Shown here in pieces: positions 26,478 to 39,638 of a DNA stretch of 64,000 nt. The notes beneath the pieces were generated by a model. The model worked only from the letters and a program-made list of their open reading frames with translations. It was not told the origin of the DNA and searched no databases. Each line of letters begins with the position of its first letter. Within the stretch, counting starts at the first letter, position 1. The stretch is from Takifugu bimaculatus (Eukaryota > Chordata > Actinopteri > Tetraodontiformes > Tetraodontidae), in NCBI GenBank assembly GCA_004026145.2, contig CP034984.1, positions 1,585,946 through 1,649,945 on the forward strand. The letters run 5' to 3'. The translations under genes were made by a program, and so were the position numbers.

Positions 26478-26739
26478 ACAGAAGAAATAGAGGCTCAGTT
26501 GGCAAAATCCAACTCTCATATTAAAGTGGTTTAAAACACTCTGTTGATTTGGACATAACATCTAATTTGTCAAGTTGAGTGGAGGCTGGGAAAGACAATA
26601 ACGCAATGGCAGCATGTTAAATTAATCTGCAGCAAATATTATTCAGTGCATGTTAAATAACTTGTAGCTCGGCCACGCCCATAAATTTACCGGGCAGATT
26701 AAAGTTGAGACAAAGGAGAGAGGAGGAGAAACGTCTCAC

Positions 26740-26766
26740 CTGCGCAGCCATGAATGACAGATCCAT
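26740..26766 (-). CDS. c14orf132: c14orf132 first coding exon (residues 1-9)
   Basis: Minus-strand reading gives ATG and the residues MDLSFMAAQ, followed directly by the donor GTGAGACG. MDLSFMAAQ is the N-terminus I know from the human protein, and it joins in phase 0 to IPMMTG in the exon at 11354. The start context is favourable (A at -3, G at +4). The coding part is only 27 bases long, so it is easily missed by frame-based gene finding. With the second exon it gives a continuous 87-codon frame. The 5' UTR continues upstream to higher coordinates. Confidence 0.93.
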
Positions 26767-27200
26767 AATGCTGCTCCGGTCAAGCCAACGCACTCAGCAG
26801 GAGATGCAAACGTGTGAAGCTTCTCCTCTTATTCCTCGGCAGATCATTTGCTTTCTTCTCCTTTTCTGTTTAATTAATTCCCTGCAAGTTGGCGTCTTTC
26901 ATGTAAGGAGCATGCTGAGGATGGAGGAGGAGAGCGAGGAGGAGGAATGGATGTAACAGAGGAGCAGCGAACGGAAGCACGGGCAGATGGAGAGATGAAG
27001 TGATGTGAGTCGGGATGAGAGTGAGAGGACGGAGAGAGAGAGAAGAGAGAGGGAGAGGAGAGATGCCCGATCTGGATTATTGTCACATATAACGAAGGAG
27101 GTGCAATTCTCTCCACCCCCCCCCCCCCTCTCTCTCCCTCTCTCTCTCCCTCTCTCTCCCCCCCCCCCCCTCCCCTCTCTGTGCCGCTCCAGCTTGATCT
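26767..27200 (-). promoter_or_regulatory. c14orf132: Probable c14orf132 5' UTR and promoter region
   Basis: This is the sequence just upstream of the start codon on the minus strand. It is strongly purine-rich on the plus strand (pyrimidine-rich in the transcript), with GAGGA-type repeats at 26920-27060 and a C/CT tract at 27116-27172. I see no TATA box at a sensible distance. The transcription start cannot be fixed from sequence, and an additional non-coding upstream exon is possible. Confidence 0.4.
27116..27172. repeat. Mixed poly-C and (CT)n tract
   Basis: Thirteen C, then CT-rich repeats with CCC interruptions, then another thirteen C. A pure polypyrimidine tract of this type can form triplex or i-motif structures near a promoter. 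Confidence 0.95.
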
Positions 27201-30200
27201 TCCTCCTCTTCAACTTTAAAGGTGCAAACATCGTTCCATCAGCATCAGCGGTATTTATTATCATCTCCAGAACAAATAGACATTGACTGGAAGTCTTGCT
27301 TTTATCTGAATATTAAAGGTCTACCAGTAAAAAGCAAAATACAATCTATCAATCAGGGACTGTGCTCAGTCCACATCCAAGCAAATGTCATTTTCAAAAA
27401 TAATTGCATTCTCTCACATAATGACAAGGTCAAAACTTGATATTCTTTGAAATGTGCACCAACAAAAGGATCCTAATGCTCCTATAATGTGAGCACTTCC
27501 TAATAAACTCTATTAACCTCTTTCCTGGTGGATTAGTGGATTGCACTGGGCTTAATTACACAAGTACACCGTAATGCAAGGACCTGAACACCTATTACTA
27601 AACAAATAGGGGTGCAGCTGCCCTGCCTTTGTTTTCTCCAAGGTTTATAAAGCCTTGCATTTTGCCGGCGGTGTATGAAAGTGATACGATTCATTGCGCC
27701 TTATCTCTGATTCTTTAGAGCAACGGCGGAGCGCACTTTCAAAGGGAATTTTATGCGTTGGCAAATAAAACACAAAGAATGCGGCGGCATCATCTCGGCA
27801 GGTTAATTGAATCCATGCACACCAAAGCCAGGAAGCGCTCCGGAGTCCCCCACCCCAACCCCAAGGATTCGCCACTGAGCGTCCCTGACCCAAAACCAAG
27901 TGACACATTGTTGAAATAACCAGTCTGGGAGGATAACAGCGTCGCCATTCCCCACTGGAGAGACTCCTCACAGAGCCAATTAACAAGCTCTACTTACAGT
28001 GTGAAGAGTGATTCACTTATTGCGACCTGGCTTTTATTGGGGGTGCTGAAATTCATCCCTCACTTGAGTCCAACTGTGTCCATGCGTATAAAGTAGCTGC
28101 GGACGGCTCCCACTCCAGCGCTGTATTCGATTTAGTCCGCGTCCCATATTTCACAGCGTTTAAAACAATCTCTGTCATTTCATAAGAAATGTGTTCCAGC
28201 ATGCCTGTCGGCTCTTGATCCCCCTGTTGTAGTTTTATAGTTGGATTTAACCTTCCCCCCCCCCAAGAAGACGAGGCAGATCTCCTCGATCAGCAGTTTA
28301 CGACTTCCTCCGCTTGTCCCCTTCTTTTCTGCTGAGCTGGCACAGATAATACAGATATTTCTTTCCATGCCCGCCGCTGAGATGAAATCTTTCCACGACT
28401 TCATTAACTCGTCTGAAGCGCGGTAATAAATATCAGTGGCTTGATACGCTTTAATGTGGCTATGAAAGGCTGAGCCCATACACACATTTGTTCCAGTGCG
28501 TCACTGAGTCACACGTGTGTTCTTGTACTTGTGTCACAAAAGCGCAACCTCGACAACCCCGGAAGGGGTACAATTTATCAAATTTTGGTCAACAGGAATC
28601 TCACAAGACAGGGAAATGTGTCAGCAGGGTTTTACCACGGAATAAAGGGAAGGTTCCTCACACTGACACCAAATCGGAGCCTCTGCCAGGCGAAGGATGA
28701 CGACTGCTTTTACGGGCAGATTAGATCAGCCTCTCTGTCTGCTGCCCCCACTATATTTAATAGATGACAAAGATCCAAATAATTTCCTCTCGCGTTCTGA
28801 AAGCGATACACTTCTCCAATCTCGATTTAAGGTCAGAGCCGGAAAAAAACAAGGCTCTCCTGTGAGGCGTTCATGTTAAAATCTTCTGCTTTCCTTTCCG
28901 TCTGTCATATTTTGTTAAACCAGTCAGGGCAACAATTTGCCCCTAGTGACTCTGTGATTATGTTAATGGAGCAGCGTGAATCCATTTTTGTACTGATGCT
29001 TTGATTTATTGGGGCAGCAAACCTTCTACTGGTTTCCTTGACAAAATTAGCCAGAAATTAGACTCGGTGATTCATGATGCGGTCGAAGATCTGCGAATTG
29101 TTTAAGTTGTTAGCTAATTACCGTCTGCATGTTTCTTGGGTAATAGCCTCCCATGACATCTTTCCACTCCTGCGCTTGTGTACTGTTGCGTTCCGTCCAT
29201 TCCAGCGATGCGAGGATGCAGTCTGACCTGTGGCTCTTTGTTATCAAAATGACTCCGGTCTCTGCTCTAATCCCTGTGAAACAGATCATTAACAAGCACC
29301 AAAGAGAGCCTTGTCAGGTTACCGGATTACAGGTTGACGGTAATGAGTTGGAATAAAGTCAGGCCACCTACTGGGTCAGCCTGCACAACGTTTATGAATA
29401 CCTGTGGTGTGACTGATGTGGTCTGTCACCGTGGCCCCTATTCCTCAAAATAGGCATGTTTTGCATGTGTGGTTTTTATGAATTTCTGTAGAATACTTAA
29501 ATGCATGTCGGGCTGCATTTGTAGATCCATCAGGATGTTTTATTAATCCTAAATACCCTTAATCTCGGTTTTGGTGCAGTTTTGGCTCTGACAGCCACAT
29601 GTCAGAATCTATGAATTGCATTACTGCTGTGGAAAATCTCTGCATAATCAATCAAAGAGCAGCGTAGCCTGCGTGGAATGGGGGATTTATTTTTTTCTTT
29701 TAGACAGCACCACAAGGGAAAATGCCCAAGAGCACCCCCCCCCCCCCCCACACACACACACACACACACACACACAATTCCTCCCGCAGAAACACACACA
29801 CACAGAGAACCAAACAAGAGTTCATTATTAGGCTGAGATATGATTGCAGTCATGATCTTCCACTTTCCACACACAAACAAAAGGCTGCGCTCTCGCACTG
29901 CACATGTGCTGCACAAGCTTTTCTTTCGTACTTCCGTGCACTCAAGGTACAGTATTGCTTCGTTTGCCTCTTCTCAACTGATGCATAGCCAACAAGACAG
30001 GTGATTTATAATTAATACTCTGGATACATTCAAATTCCTCATGTGTGTGTTTGACCATGGGTAACCTGCACAGATGTAGTCCCAACATCGCTTTCCCTCC
30101 TCCTATTTGCCACCTGCGACTTCATATTGTATTCCGGCCCATCTCTGTCTGGTCAGACAGCTCACGTGTTACAGGGGTGATCTTTCATTGAGGTGCCATT

Positions 30201-30221
30201 TTCTTTTTTTCCTAAAGGTTT
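27201..30221. other. Upstream intergenic sequence of c14orf132, no gene seen
   Basis: No supported exon or RNA gene. The segment 28900-29110 has low repeat content and many TAAT/ATTA and TTGTT-type motifs, giving it the look of a conserved developmental enhancer; this is only an impression. A poly-C plus (CA)n microsatellite lies at 29735-29776. Confidence 0.4.
29735..29776. repeat. Poly-C followed by (CA)n microsatellite
   Basis: Fifteen C residues pass into about fourteen CA units. Confidence 0.97.
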
Positions 30222-30328
30222 CCACTCGGTCAAGTCTGCTTACTCCGATGAACCAACAATACAGATGGAGAAAGGCAACATAATAGGCTGCCTCAGGCAC
30301 CTGCTGGAGCACATCTGCTGCAGGTAAA
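30222..30328 (+). other. Candidate exon on plus strand, unrecognised
   Basis: A 107-base segment is bounded by a strong pyrimidine tract and acceptor (TTTTTTTCCTAAAG) and a donor CAG/GTAAAT. One frame stays open throughout, with unbiased composition (contains KSAYSDEPTIQMEKGN and CLRHLLEHICC). It would need one base from an earlier exon and leaves two bases over, which is compatible with the candidate exon at 40676. I do not recognise the peptide. It may be a chance arrangement. Confidence 0.2.
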
Positions 30329-31469
30329 TTACTGCATTTCAACCATATCGCAGTCCAAAATTGCCTATTTGGATATTTTAACCAGTGTTATTTACCAGTC
30401 AGATGTGGTTTAAACACACTGTCACCATTTTGCTCATTCTCTCTCTCTCTCTCTCTGTTCACATGTGTGCATGCAATATTAAGGGAGATATTCAGCATTC
30501 ACATCACATTTGGATCATTTTTGCTATTGTAAATACTTTCCCCTCTTCCAACATGTTAATCTTTCATCCTCACTACTCCAATAGGACTGTTTTGGGACAA
30601 TGGCAATAATTAGTTTTAGGTTAGGGATGGGTTTAGTTGTGGCGGTTAGGGTAGTGGGATGCATTAAAAGACCAGATTGTTTTGGAGTATGGGGACTTAA
30701 AAAAATGTTCCTGATATTAATGAAAGGGGGGTATCATAAGCCAAGGGAGCATCCATTAAAGTTTGGAGTTGATCCGAGTCATGGGGCAGATACATAAATT
30801 ATGTTTCATTTCCACAGAAGGACACGGTTGAACTTGGGTACCTCCTGGTTTGCTCAGGTACAGCGAGCTACACACTGAGTGGATAAAGAAAGAAGCGTTG
30901 CACAGAATAAATCAAGTCATACAGCTAATAATGGCTTCATGGCATACATATCCCTGTAACCGTGTCTAATAAACCACATTCATCTTACAGTTTTGACATA
31001 TCAACAATCTCCCTAATGCCTGGTCTCATCTGATGTTTTGCCATTGCTGTTTAATGGTGTGTTCGTAAACATCTCATGCGATAAAAGCATATATTTTCAG
31101 ATGTAAAGTCACGTCACCTCATGTAAAGTTTATCTGAACGTTGGTCAAGACTGAGGTGGTGGGCCAACCAGGAGGCAGAAAAGGGAAACCTCATGCATGG
31201 CCCTGGGTCTGTCACAGACTAGTGACAACAATCATGTTGAAGCAATGAGGTCAACAGTAGAAGAAAACCGGTAGAGGAGGAGGTAAATCCGTAAAAGCCA
31301 TCTGCGTGGTTGGAAATTAGACCCGAGGCATCAAGATGTAGCCCTGCTGCAAAAGCAAGCTGGCCTCAGGGGGAGATGGGCACCACTGATGTAGAGACAC
31401 CAACACAGGCAGACACTGGCACTGCCTGGAGAAAAGTCACTCACTTGGTGATGTACGAAGATGAGACCA

Positions 31470-31690
31470 ACAATTCAGGATAAAAAAAGGACCGTGAATA
31501 CATCGGAAAGATGGGCTACAGGAAGCTCCAGATTGACCGGCAGCTATGCCCTCAAGCAAACCAGACATCGTTGTGGTTGACACGAAGCAAGAAAAGGCAC
31601 TTGTGATGGAATTAGCAAACACCAGCTGACAGGAGCACCAGAAAGAAGGTCCAGGAAAAGGTCAAGGAGAGAATGATGGAAGAGTCGGGC
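31470..31690 (+). mobile_element. Decayed non-LTR retrotransposon fragment
   Basis: In one plus-strand frame the segment reads KPDIVVVDTKQEKALVMELA. I recognise this as a degenerate form of the PDIVVVDKQ-type region near the end of a common fish LINE ORF. Stop codons and indels follow within about 30 bases, so it is a dead remnant. The outer borders are uncertain, and related but unreadable sequence may extend back to about 31130. Confidence 0.5.
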
Positions 31691-32616
31691 TTAGAGCAAT
31701 CCCATTGGTGACGAGAGCTCTGATCGAAACTAATCTCTGCGCCATAATCTTTATTTCCTACAAATAAAAGCAAATGAAACAATCCTACTAGAGGCCAGAG
31801 AGAAAGATGATCCTCCTTCCTAGCCAGCATAGCCAGCCTGTTCTCCTCCTTCCTCCTGAAACTGTAAATCTAATTTCCCTTTAAAGGCCAGGGTTTGAAT
31901 AAAAGAGGTAAAGAGTAAATTGCGCAATTATTGAACCACACTAGAATGGAATCAAATCAACATTTTATAGTACTCAGCCCTCTCTAAAGGTCTGTGCCTC
32001 ATTTAATACCTTTTCAATATGCAGCTCCGGCATTTTTATGGTATTTAGCTGAACAATTCACTTGCAGTTATCCTGCAAGCTCCTGTCTGTCTGAGAGAAA
32101 ATGAGGCTCGGTGACACTTTGAGCCGAGGGCCTTGGGTGCCACGGCTGCTTTGTTGCGCTTTCATGCTGTGAGGCAACCTTTCCAGCACAGGGAAGATTA
32201 CCAGTCACATCAAAAGACCAAACTGTCAATCTCAAACTGATGAGAAGAAAAGAGTTTCTCTCTTTTACATCGCCGAGTTCCTGAAGTAATCCTCGACATC
32301 CACAATGCCTGAGAGGAATACCGTAGCGTTTATGTAACCTAACTTTATCTTACAGTGTGGTCCAATGTTTGTAGTCTTTGGATAATGTGCTGGTACAAAA
32401 TTGTTATTTGCCTTTTTGTTTTCAATGTGGGGTTCCTTCGGGATTTGGAAGGGATAACTTTGTTGGGGGGAGTAAAGCTGCAGAGTAAATCCTTACGTTC
32501 CTTAATATCATTGTAATATTAAGTTTAAGATTTGGTAAAAATCAGTAAGGTTTTGGTTTGATTTTAAAGTTAACTGAAAAATGAATGGAAAGGGCCATAA
32601 AAAGGTGGCTCTACAA

Positions 32617-32649
<33 letters not shown>

Positions 32650-32663
32650 TGTGTGTGTGTGTG
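32617..32663. repeat. (GT)n microsatellite
   Basis: About 23 GT units with a single GTAT interruption at 32641-32644. Confidence 0.97.
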
Positions 32664-35600
32664 ATTGGAGGAGATAGCAGCACAATGTGACCCCTGACTG
32701 CTCATCCTTCGGCTCTTATTGCATCAAACGCTACTTTTACTGCGGCAGCAGTATCAAGGTCTCACTGGTGCTATATAATCATGGCCTTTGACAGCTGGGG
32801 GGGGCAACATGTGACAGACTCACCCACACACACGCTTGATTTGTTTGAAAATGTGGAATTTTCAGCTGTCAGGAATTGCTTTAAATCACATAAACTAAAA
32901 AGGTCAGAGAAAGACGCCAATGAGAAACTGTCTGGCTACAAACTGCCTCCATTACACCGTCTAATGTGCGGTTTTGAGCGCATCCATGGAAATGTGTTCA
33001 TTCATTTAATTTAAAGCTTTTACCGTTCCAGACACCTCATTTGTTCCGTGTTAGTCTCCATTTTTACCCTCTTCCCATGCAGCATTTGCAGAGAGGGCCT
33101 GAACAAAAGTGTGCAAATGAGGATCAGATTTGTCGACATCTTGATGTTGACATGATGACATATGCTGCACCGTCCCCTCACATCTCTCCGTGTGAGCTGC
33201 AGACAGAGAATCATCCTGCCTCATGGCGAACAGACACCTTCATTACTTTACCTTCAACTCATATACGTTGCCCCCATAACTGGAACCACCCACCTTCAGC
33301 AACACAGCGACAGACGAGAGTTATAGCTTTGCTTGATTCCTGTGTGGGTGTTAAGTTTCCCTGCTCGAGCCGCCTAAACCAAATTGTTCAAAATGACTTA
33401 AAGGCGAGGAACAGTTTTCCTCCAGGGCAGGAAATAAACGAACGGCTCATCAAATGTATACAACACACCGGCGCCACACAGGTCTCCACGCAACCTTCTT
33501 TCCCCATGAATCAATATTGGGTGAAACTCTAAATGCATGTGATCATCGTTACCCTGAGGGAACAGCAACACTCACTTACAGTACACGTTGTCATTTTCCT
33601 GGCGGTTCTCCTCAATTGCTTTCACCAACTGCAGCTTAGGAAAAAAAAAGACTTCCATGATCGCCTGATTAATTTAGGATATTTCTGCCTGGAATATTCA
33701 TCTTAGCCTGAGGCTCAGCTCAGCACCATCCAGCTCTATAAATAAAATTGACTTTCAGGTGTCCTCTTGTCTTTCGTGGCACACTATTTGGCACTGATTG
33801 CTTTGTTCCTTTGTGGTGATCTATCCAAATGGAAGTGGATCAAAATTAATTTAAGAAGCAAGCGTCTGCTGAGGTGCCTTACCTGCACTCACGTCCACAG
33901 GCTGGACTGTTGAAACACGCTTGCAGGACAGGACAGGCTGGACTGATCTTTGTGTGCATGAGGAATTAAACACTGGACATCCCAGAGAAGCAGAGCTGGC
34001 TCAGGTGTTTGGGGTGTCATTGACCTTAGATCTCTCTTCTTTCTCTACCAGCTGAACAGCTGAAAGGCTCGGGCCGCTAACATCATGGGTAAAAGCTTCC
34101 CTCTTGGCCTGGAATGAAACGTGGAATTCAGTGTCATTACTGAGGCGGGTTAAAGGTCACACTGAGCATCAACAGGCAGCCAAGGACGATGGGTCATTTC
34201 TACCTCTGATCTAATCTCCCACAGTAAATGTCGTCCGCCTTTCTTTTTTTTTCCCACGAAATCCATTTTAGCATCAATTTGTGTGATTATGTGGGGAAGA
34301 TGAAACCGCTTCAAGATCATTTTATCGAAGATCTGACATAGAAACTGCAGATGTCAGGAGTCCTTATCATCAGTATCCTGCTGACACCTGAACTATTTCT
34401 ATATGTGCATATACACTGGTAACCAAAGATTAGTTTTTTAACTATTCCTTGAACTCCTTGTGATAGAAGGAACCTACTGGAACACTGAGAATGGTCATCA
34501 TCACTGCAGCTGAGGACCCAAATGCACCTCATAGGAGCTTATAAGATCTAAATAAGACTCCAAATTGTACATGGCGCAGGCCTGATGCCTCGGCGAGGCA
34601 CTGTTTGCTTTGGCGGATGCTAACAGGAGCCGACCACACGGCTCCCGGTCATCAGGGAACTCTTCCACATCGATTAGGTAGCCGTTCCATGAAGATCCCC
34701 TGAAGTTCAGACTTTTATATTACTCAGGATTAGTATAGTATATTTGTCTTGTTCTCTTCAGGGTTATCACCTAAGAAAAGGATCAAAATATGCATACATG
34801 TTCATTAAAGTGCTTCACCTTCTGCTAGAAAGAATGAAGTGAGCCTGTTCCAGCTTCATGGTTCTGTTTCTAACTATCGAGAAACACACTGATAGATTTT
34901 TTTTCCCTGATGCTGGCTTTTTCTGGCAGCGTCCACCAGAGCGACAGCCAGTTCATCCCATGGAGTAACACTTATCCTCTCTAGTTTAAGACCTATAACA
35001 CGGCCTGTCAATCAAAAAGCACCCATGAGGTTCTGGACAGTGCTCCTCCATCCTCGCTGCCTCGCCCTCGCCGTAAAGGGCGGCCGTTTCCACACAGCTT
35101 TAACGTGTACCTGCCAACCTGCGTCCACGCCGTCCCGCTGTGCTGTCACAGCCCCCTGCTTACCCTTTGATTTCTCATTACCAAGGCCGGTCCTCTTCCT
35201 CCTCTCTGGATTTCAACTTCCGAATTGCTGCCTGCAAGGGTGCGCGGGGGAAGAAGAAGGTTACGGCTTTGTGCTGAGTGATATATGGGGTTTTCATTAC
35301 GTCTCAAGGCGTCTATTGAACACCTGGAAGAGGCGAGATGTGATAGGTGCTGATATGACCACTCTCGGTGCAGTGTCCTTGACATGGAATTGTACAAGGG
35401 TCAACCATCCCCATCAATTTTTGCCACCTGAAATCGTTTTAGAGTTGTGATTCTTTAAAAGAAAAGATATGAAAAGCCCTGTCAAGATGTGCTTATGTGG
35501 GTGGGGATTCCTATTAAGTCATTCAGGAATATATGCATTTAATGCTTCTCCTTTTAAAACAAAACAAAACACACACCTTTGGATTCAAGCTGTGACCTAA

Positions 35601-38600
35601 ATGTGTTTGATGTGAGCTTCTGGATCAACAGAGGTCTTATCCTCCAAAGCTTCCTCTCTAACAGATTTCCCCATAGAGTCACCTGTCCAGCTGTTGTTTC
35701 CACCTCCATGTGTGTCTGCACAGTTCCCTTTAACCCCGAGCGGCAGGATCTGCAGCATTTGAACCCGTGCAGGTTGGGAGGAAGGTGGAAAATACTAATG
35801 AGTGGAAGGCAGCAACGTAATGCCATCCTTTTAATGGAGAAGACCCTTGGCTTCAGCACCTCCAGCGGTTCTGCGGCCTCCTCGGCATCTGTCACCAACA
35901 GGAAAGCAGAGACGGTGCCGACAACTGCAGCCTGGAAGATTCTTCAAAGTCCATGTGGATTCCAAAAGGTTTTGTGGTATTCCATTTGTGTATTTACAAG
36001 TGGATTTGAATCTTAGCGACAGTTCGGCTCAAGTGTTATTGTCCATTCTGACGATCCCATGGAGGGGACCCAATGTTTAAATTATTCCTGTATCATTGAT
36101 CGGCTGTTGGGAATGCCGGATTTACTTAATCGCTGAGAAGGTAGCAAACACAGAGGACACATCAAACTAGCCGTACTTCTGGATCGGTGACCTCCCTCCT
36201 ACTGTCTGCATCCTGTTTCACTTGGAATTTTTGTTTTTGGATTATATATTAAAACCAACTTCATACGTCCTGCTCTGCAGTGTTTGGTGACATGTTTCTT
36301 TCCTTCACCTTTGCTTTTGTCCTTCCTCTGCATGTCTTTCTCCTTGCTGATTGTCCTGATCTCTGCCACCTGTCCAGCCTCACCTGTCCCTCGTTGTCTC
36401 TCCTGGATAATTCTGGGTTCTCCTCACTGTCTGCGCCCATTCAAAGCAGGTACAGTTGTGATGTAAATCTGGTTCTGGTTCAGCATTCCTAACGATTCTG
36501 CTTGGTCTTTCTGTCTTCTGCTACAGTTAAAGTGCCTCTTTGGTCTCTCCTTGGGTCCTAAGATCTGGTCTTCGCTACAGCAAACATGCTAATATGTTCT
36601 AAAGTAAGACAGTAAGTAGATTCCATTCATCTCTTTCCCTTAGAGCACTTATAGTATTTTATTTCTGTCATAAAACTTCTCTGAAAAATGATGTCATGCT
36701 AGATTTGAGGGATCAGGGACTTCTCACACACACCGTCAGAGGCTGTGCACTCCTAATCAAGAATCATTTTTATTGGGACCTCAGGGTGTCTTTAGTGCTG
36801 CAGCTGAACTGGGATTTCATAATCTGCTGCTGGTGGCTCTTCTGCATTGCCTCCATCTGATTTATGGCATCAATCAACCAGATCCAGCACATATTGTTCT
36901 TGCAGCCACAGCCTGGTTGAATGAGTTAGGGGCCTGTGACGCGATCGGCTGACAGCTAAACGGGGTTGGGGGGGCACAGAGGCCGGTAATGAGGTTGTGT
37001 GTCAGGGCTGTAATCTCATCTAGATGTAAATGTTTTCTGGTACAAGTTGGTGGGCTAATTTATTAATCCGAGGGCATCTTCATCAACCCGCCGCTCATCG
37101 TGCGCGAGTGGCGGGGGAGGGAGGAGATGTGATTCCACCAGCCCCACCAATTACTCCAGTTTTTGCTCACAGTGGTGAAAACACAGGGAAGGAGGGGAAG
37201 CTTTGAGCTTCTCCTGGGGCCGACTCATTTTCTTCATCTTTAATAGAACAAAAACGTGCGGCAGGGTGGGGACGTGTCAGGCGCACACATAGGCAGAGGC
37301 TGCGTGTCGTCCGCTTGTCTTCTCGCTTTCATCCTCGTCGGCCTGTTTCCAGTATGCGCTTCTCATGTTTGCGGCAGTGGTGCATGAAACGCCGCCCGTG
37401 CGCCTCACTCCGCCTCACTGGTGCACAAAAGTCATGCAAATTGTTTTGTTACTCATGAAATGTTAAAGGCCTCATCGCCCACTCGGTTAGCATGCTAATC
37501 AAGTGAGCCTGGAATATTGACCAAAGACAAACTTTGTGGTGTTGATCCTTTTCAGATTTTGACTCTTCTCCACCCTGTTTTCAGCTTTAGCATCTAACCT
37601 GTAGAGAAAAGCACAACGTTCACGCCTTGAATAGCCCTCGTTTTAAGAAACAGCAGTTGCGTGAAGCCCAAAACGCTTTATTATTTCACTGGCACAATTG
37701 AGAGCACGTCGAACGTGTTTACGTATCAGAAGGACTTGCTTGCCCTCCAAGCAGAGGACAAAAGCCTCCGCCACATAACGCAGATGGTGAATGATTGTTA
37801 TAGCCCTTTTATTCCACTGTTTATAAAGCAGGTCTGAATAACAATAAGGTTCGCTTTGACTTTGATGCTTGGTGCACTTTTTACTACTTTAATGCTTGGA
37901 ACACTTTGGTGTGAAAGCAAAACCCAGAAAAGCCAATTCCACACAAAGTCAGCATGAAAGGTTGTGTGGGACGCCCCGTTTCTGATCGTTAACGGGTGAG
38001 TGAGTGGGTGGGTGAATGGGTGATTTGATAGCTGTTTAGTTTTACTGGAGGGTCTAATTTAGTAGCACAGACGAATGGTAAGTGATTTCTACAAGGCTGT
38101 CAGTGTCTATTAAAAGAGAGCGATATGAAAAGGTCAGCACCCTTTCGCACCCTCACACGCAGTGGATGATGATCATCACTTCCCTTTCTCATCAAACAAG
38201 GTCACAACATACGCTGAGGCATAAATACAACAGACACCAGGCAGCACTTCCAGTGTTACTGTTGTTTTTGGCCGTGGACAGATGGACCGGCGACCAGCTG
38301 GAGGCCTCGTTAAGCCGTTATGTGCACGACAGTAGCCAGCATCATCTGGAGACGGCCACAGGGAGAGGGGTCTCCTCGCGCTCAGGCGCCAGCCAGGCTG
38401 GTAAAGCCGAACATACATCACGCTGCGAGCGGGCGTGGGGAGCAGCTGAATAAGCTGAAACAGGACTGTTGAAAGAGATAAAGATAACCACCGCAGACCG
38501 ATAAACGGCTCGACTGGTGGGGTGAAGAGCTCAGGATTAAGACGTCAAAGAGCAAAAGAAAAAATCAAAACACCTCGATGTTCATGGACTCCCAAAGGTT

Positions 38601-38754
38601 TGGTAAATGGCCGAAACAGATGTATTCATATGTCAGCGGCCCAAAAACGCCATCGATCATCGTCGTCACGATCAAAAGAACATTTTGTCCCGGTGAATGA
38701 ATGGGTAGATGTTGTGCAGGAGTGTTATTTTTCCTGGGCTGACTCCTCATGCAG

Positions 38755-38880
38755 CGGGTGTAATTAATGACCATGCATTATTCATGTTTACAAGGAGACG
38801 CGATACATTAGCCGTTAATCCTCGTCAGGTGACACATATCCGGCCCAGGCTAATGGAACAATTGTCTCCTCTAATGTAGT
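38755..38880. promoter_or_regulatory. Candidate conserved enhancer-like element
   Basis: Non-repetitive sequence with a dense set of plausible developmental factor motifs: TAATTAATGA (homeodomain), CATGTTTACA (forkhead), CAGGTGAC (E-box), and GGAACAATTGTC (SOX type) within about 120 bases. It lies about 9.5 kb from the tunar coding exon. The role is an inference from motif content only. Confidence 0.25.
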
Positions 38881-39194
38881 CAGTGAAGTCAACGGGGGAA
38901 AAAATTAGGAACATGCTTTATTTCAAGCTGGAATTGTGTTTGAGCTAAATTTCAAAAGGGAAAATGGCAGGACCACAAGGGCATGTCTGTCGCCCTGAGG
39001 TCCAGGCAGAAGCTGGTCAGGTGTTTCACAGACAGTGCTGATTTACAACCCATTTGAACTGTAAATCAGGCTAATGAATGTTTGATGGCTCGGTTCTAAC
39101 CCATTAGCTTAGCCTAGCTTTGTTTGAGCCAGTCATGATTTCCAGAAAAACTTATACATCATCTTTCATCTTAACCACTTTTTCCCTTTTGGGC

Positions 39195-39400
39195 TCATGG
39201 GGAGGGTGCACTGCCCTGGATGGGTCGCCAGCTCATCACAGGGGCCTATGTGAACATTTGTGGGTTTGGTACGTTGCTCAAGGGTACTTCAGCAGTGCTC
39301 TGGCACCTTCCCCTACTAGCAGAACACCATCCACTTTTGTCTGCACCAGGGCTTGAAACGAGAACCCTCCACTTCCAAGCCCAGTCCCCCCTCCCCAGAA
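39195..39400 (-). mobile_element. tRNA-derived SINE fragment
   Basis: The segment has GCACTGCCCTGGATGGGTCG, TTGCTCAAGGGTACTTCAGC and GGGCTTGAAACGAGAACCCT in the order known to me from a widespread fish repeat. The last block is the reverse of a tRNA-like box B. Divergence from what I remember suggests an old copy. Confidence 0.5.
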
Positions 39401-39638
39401 GTGTGTTTGTGCAGGCTGTAATCACACTCTCCTCTGTCTCGCTCTTGTCGTGTCACATGTGGAATAAAAAACAACCTTGTTTACCTTTTGTTGTGTCTTG
39501 ATCCCCAGCAATGACGTGCAAGAGCGCTCTCTTCAGCGCTGTGTATTCACGGAAGGGTCAATGATAATGTTGTTTACCACCTATCATGAATAGCGATGCT
39601 CAGGTGCCAGCGCAGCACGTGTGTATCATTTTTCAACA

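Larger units (their letters stand above)
11355..26739 (-). other. c14orf132: c14orf132 intron, 15.4 kb
   Basis: The intron starts with GTGAGA at 26739-26734 and ends with the pyrimidine-rich acceptor TACTTCTCAG at 11364-11355, phase 0. I found no further supported coding exon inside it. It contains a C tract of 21 bases (12237-12257), a second C tract (12525-12538), an 18-base G tract (17694-17711), a CTG run (24501-24519), twin hairpins (19741-19837), and the repeats near exon 1 listed separately. Several AT-rich, low-repeat parts, for example 24170-24480 and 25060-25220, look like candidate conserved non-coding elements, but this needs a genome alignment. Confidence 0.85.

Noticed and set aside
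25908..26524. Poly-Leu, poly-Ala and poly-Tyr frames
   Set aside because: Direct translations of the CAG and TTA microsatellites inside the c14orf132 intron.
33041..33532. 163-codon plus-strand frame
   Set aside because: No recognisable motif and no splice or promoter support; composition looks like translated non-coding DNA.
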